Source: Agarivorans gilvus (GTDB lineage: Bacteria; Pseudomonadota; Gammaproteobacteria; Enterobacterales; Celerinatantimonadaceae). Taken from it: a stretch of DNA of 64,000 nt. The stretch is from assembly GCF_001420915.1 (NCBI RefSeq), contig NZ_CP013021.1, positions 3,506,501 through 3,570,500 of the forward strand, given 5' to 3'. The notes below the pieces were generated by a model. It ran no database searches. It was not told where the DNA came from and worked only from the letters and a program-made list of their open reading frames with translations. Each line of letters opens with the position of its first letter. The first letter of the stretch is position 1. Positions 63,073 through 64,000 of the stretch are shown here, in pieces. The position numbers were made by a program, and so were the translations under genes.

Positions 63073-63357
63073 TGACAAGAATAGAGTTAGTGCATGAGAT
63101 TAAGCATCGGCTGTGGCACAACCACCGACGGCGTTAGGATGGCAGCTATCGAAAGATAAGTGACCCACGAGCATAGACTGAAGACAGGTGTCACGACGGA
63201 ATAAGTAAGGTTAGCACTGCCCGTAATTTGGGTAATCTACGGATATCAGCATGAGAACCGACGAACTTACTTGCTTCAACCTTATGCATTAACTCGCCCT
63301 TTAGGCAAAGAGCAATGGTTCAACACGAGCTAGGGATTTAGGCGGCCAACTTGACAG
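63073..63357 (+). ncRNA. Candidate bridge RNA / structured right end of the IS
   Basis: About 285 non-coding bases between the transposase stop and the right terminal repeat. It contains a GTGG-CACAA-CCAC hairpin near 63115 and a stable TATC-GAAA-GATA hairpin near 63150. Location and structure fit the bridge RNA that IS1111-type elements encode at the right end to choose donor and target DNA. The exact transcript ends cannot be seen. Confidence 0.5.
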
Positions 63358-63423
63358 GGGGAGTCATACCAGCGCACGAGTGTAGGGCACAAGCTCTATT
63401 CGTTAATAATCTTATTGATTGAA

Positions 63424-63452
63424 TTGTTATTTTTGGTTACCGTATCTATAAG
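63424..63452 (+). promoter_or_regulatory. Candidate promoter for the right-edge gene
   Basis: TTGTTA and TATAAG are separated by exactly 17 bases, with 4 of 6 and 5 of 6 consensus matches. It lies 32 bases before the GTG start at 63484, just outside the IS right end. Confidence 0.5.
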
Positions 63453-63483
63453 CCACTAACGTAACAGGGATGAGAAACTAACG

Positions 63484-64000
63484 GTGAGTGAACAAGCAGA
63501 AATTTTTTTGAGCACCCAAAGTCGTCGAATAAAATCTAGTGATTTTGCAAACGAAGCAGAGTTTCACGCATTTTTAAGTGACAATTCTTTGCAAGCAAAC
63601 AGCTTTTTACATGCAGGAACACCATATATTGTTCGCTCGAACGGGGGGAGTAAAGCTAATGATTTAATGCAGCAATGCCGACAGCTGCAAAGTATCCCCT
63701 CATGCCACCGTCGTTCCTTGGCCAATGTCAATGCTCATCTAGGTAGCGACATGACACTAGGCTTAGCTGAGCTATTTGAACAACAAATTGCTCCTGCTGC
63801 CAGTCAACTCAATCAATGGGTGGCTGAAGAGAAGGTGAATCTATCTAGCGCTGCTGCTGGGATACTTCAAAGTCGTAGTGCGCAGTTTGGGGATAAAGTA
63901 AGTGCTTATGAAAAATCGTTAATGGAAGTGCGCAGAGGTTATAAAGCCAAGCTACCAAGATTACAAATGATGAAGCTGGAATCTGATTCTCGCGCGGCTT
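63484..64000 (+). CDS. Unrecognised protein, 3' end outside window
   Basis: At least 172 codons open to the right edge, beginning VSEQAEIFLSTQSRRIKSSD. Next comes a mixed alpha/beta stretch (NSFLHAGTPYIVRSNGG), then helical, Gln-rich sequence from about residue 90 (AELFEQQIAPAASQLNQWVAEEK). No signal peptide or membrane helix. I do not recognise a family. The GTG start has a GGGATGAG purine tract upstream and a good promoter. It lies 116 bases after the IS, in what may be the start of another accessory region. Confidence 0.6.
   Translation, partial: MSEQAEIFLSTQSRRIKSSDFANEAEFHAFLSDNSLQANSFLHAGTPYIVRSNGGSKANDLMQQCRQLQSIPSCHRRSLANVNAHLGSDMTLGLAELFEQQIAPAASQLNQWVAEEKVNLSSAAAGILQSRSAQFGDKVSAYEKSLMEVRRGYKAKLPRLQMMKLESDSRAA

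Larger units (their letters stand above)
61822..63367 (+). mobile_element. IS110-family element, IS1111-type, complete
   Basis: One transposase gene flanked by short inverted terminal sequences: ATGACTCCCC at 61822-61831 and GGGGAGTCAT at 63358-63367. The left non-coding part is about 95 bases, the right about 285. A long right-hand non-coding end and inverted termini are features of the IS1111 subgroup, whose bridge RNA lies at the right end. No target duplication is apparent, as usual for the family. Element edges beyond the repeats are not certain to the base. Confidence 0.78.

Overview
The window looks like chromosomal DNA of a marine gammaproteobacterium of the Alteromonadales/Vibrionales neighbourhood. 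An Agarivorans-like genus is my guess, not a proof. The basis is an ArcB C-terminus very close to the enterobacterial one, Alteromonas/Vibrio/Shewanella-type families (DUF3634, DUF3859, DUF6279, PA3496-like), a TtpC-type TonB system, an aryl polyene cluster, and intermediate base composition. No rRNA, tRNA, CRISPR array or prophage was seen.

Layout. 1-8.9 kb: the 3' end of arcB, lysO, a sterol-desaturase-family enzyme, an HD-GYP phosphodiesterase, a three-gene copper/cytochrome-oxidase assembly operon (unknown protein, SCO, PCuAC), a DUF6279 lipoprotein, the acetate permease satP, a CHMI-type isomerase, an esterase and a MaoC hydratase. 9.0-14.6 kb: a three-gene SMC-kleisin cassette (MksB/E/F-like, order B-E-F) with no nuclease partner. 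14.8-23.7 kb: a yhhQ queuosine-precursor transporter behind what reads as a preQ1-I riboswitch, DUF2059 and DUF3859 proteins, a 55-aa gene, cytochrome b561-YceI, DUF3634, a glycosyltransferase whose 3' end and terminator are tandemly repeated, a tiny membrane protein behind a Fur palindrome, and a LysR regulator divergent from a FocA-CBS fusion.

23.7-28.5 kb: a six-gene TonB2/TtpC-type energy-transduction operon. 28.8-37.5 kb: a GGDEF-EAL protein, arfB, a fructokinase plus AGE-family isomerase pair, a frameshifted Na+/H+ antiporter and a protein with four tandem retropepsin-like domains. 37.75-39.4 kb: an unassigned coiled-coil protein.

39.5-57.2 kb is the main accessory system: a nearly complete aryl polyene (APE) pigment cluster. 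It holds a phosphopantetheinyl transferase, a chain-length factor, two ACPs, an aryl ligase, two dehydratases, a ketoreductase, two ketosynthases, acyl/glycosyl transferases, a thioesterase, a LolA/MMPL/lipoprotein export set, an aromatic ammonia-lyase, a methyltransferase and a PagL-like lipid A deacylase. Gene order follows the known apeC-to-apeR order. The logic is: a 4'-phosphopantetheine arm on two ACPs, an aryl starter loaded by the ligase, cycles of ketosynthase/reductase/dehydratase, then transfer to a lipid or sugar carrier and export to the outer membrane. The glycosyltransferase-acyltransferase fusion is split by one frameshift.

57.2-64 kb: a lipoprotein hydrolase, an aromatic aminotransferase, a GlcF-like Fe-S protein, a CbiM-like membrane protein, an IS110/IS1111-family insertion sequence with identifiable ends and a structured 3' non-coding region, and the start of an unrecognised gene running off the right edge.
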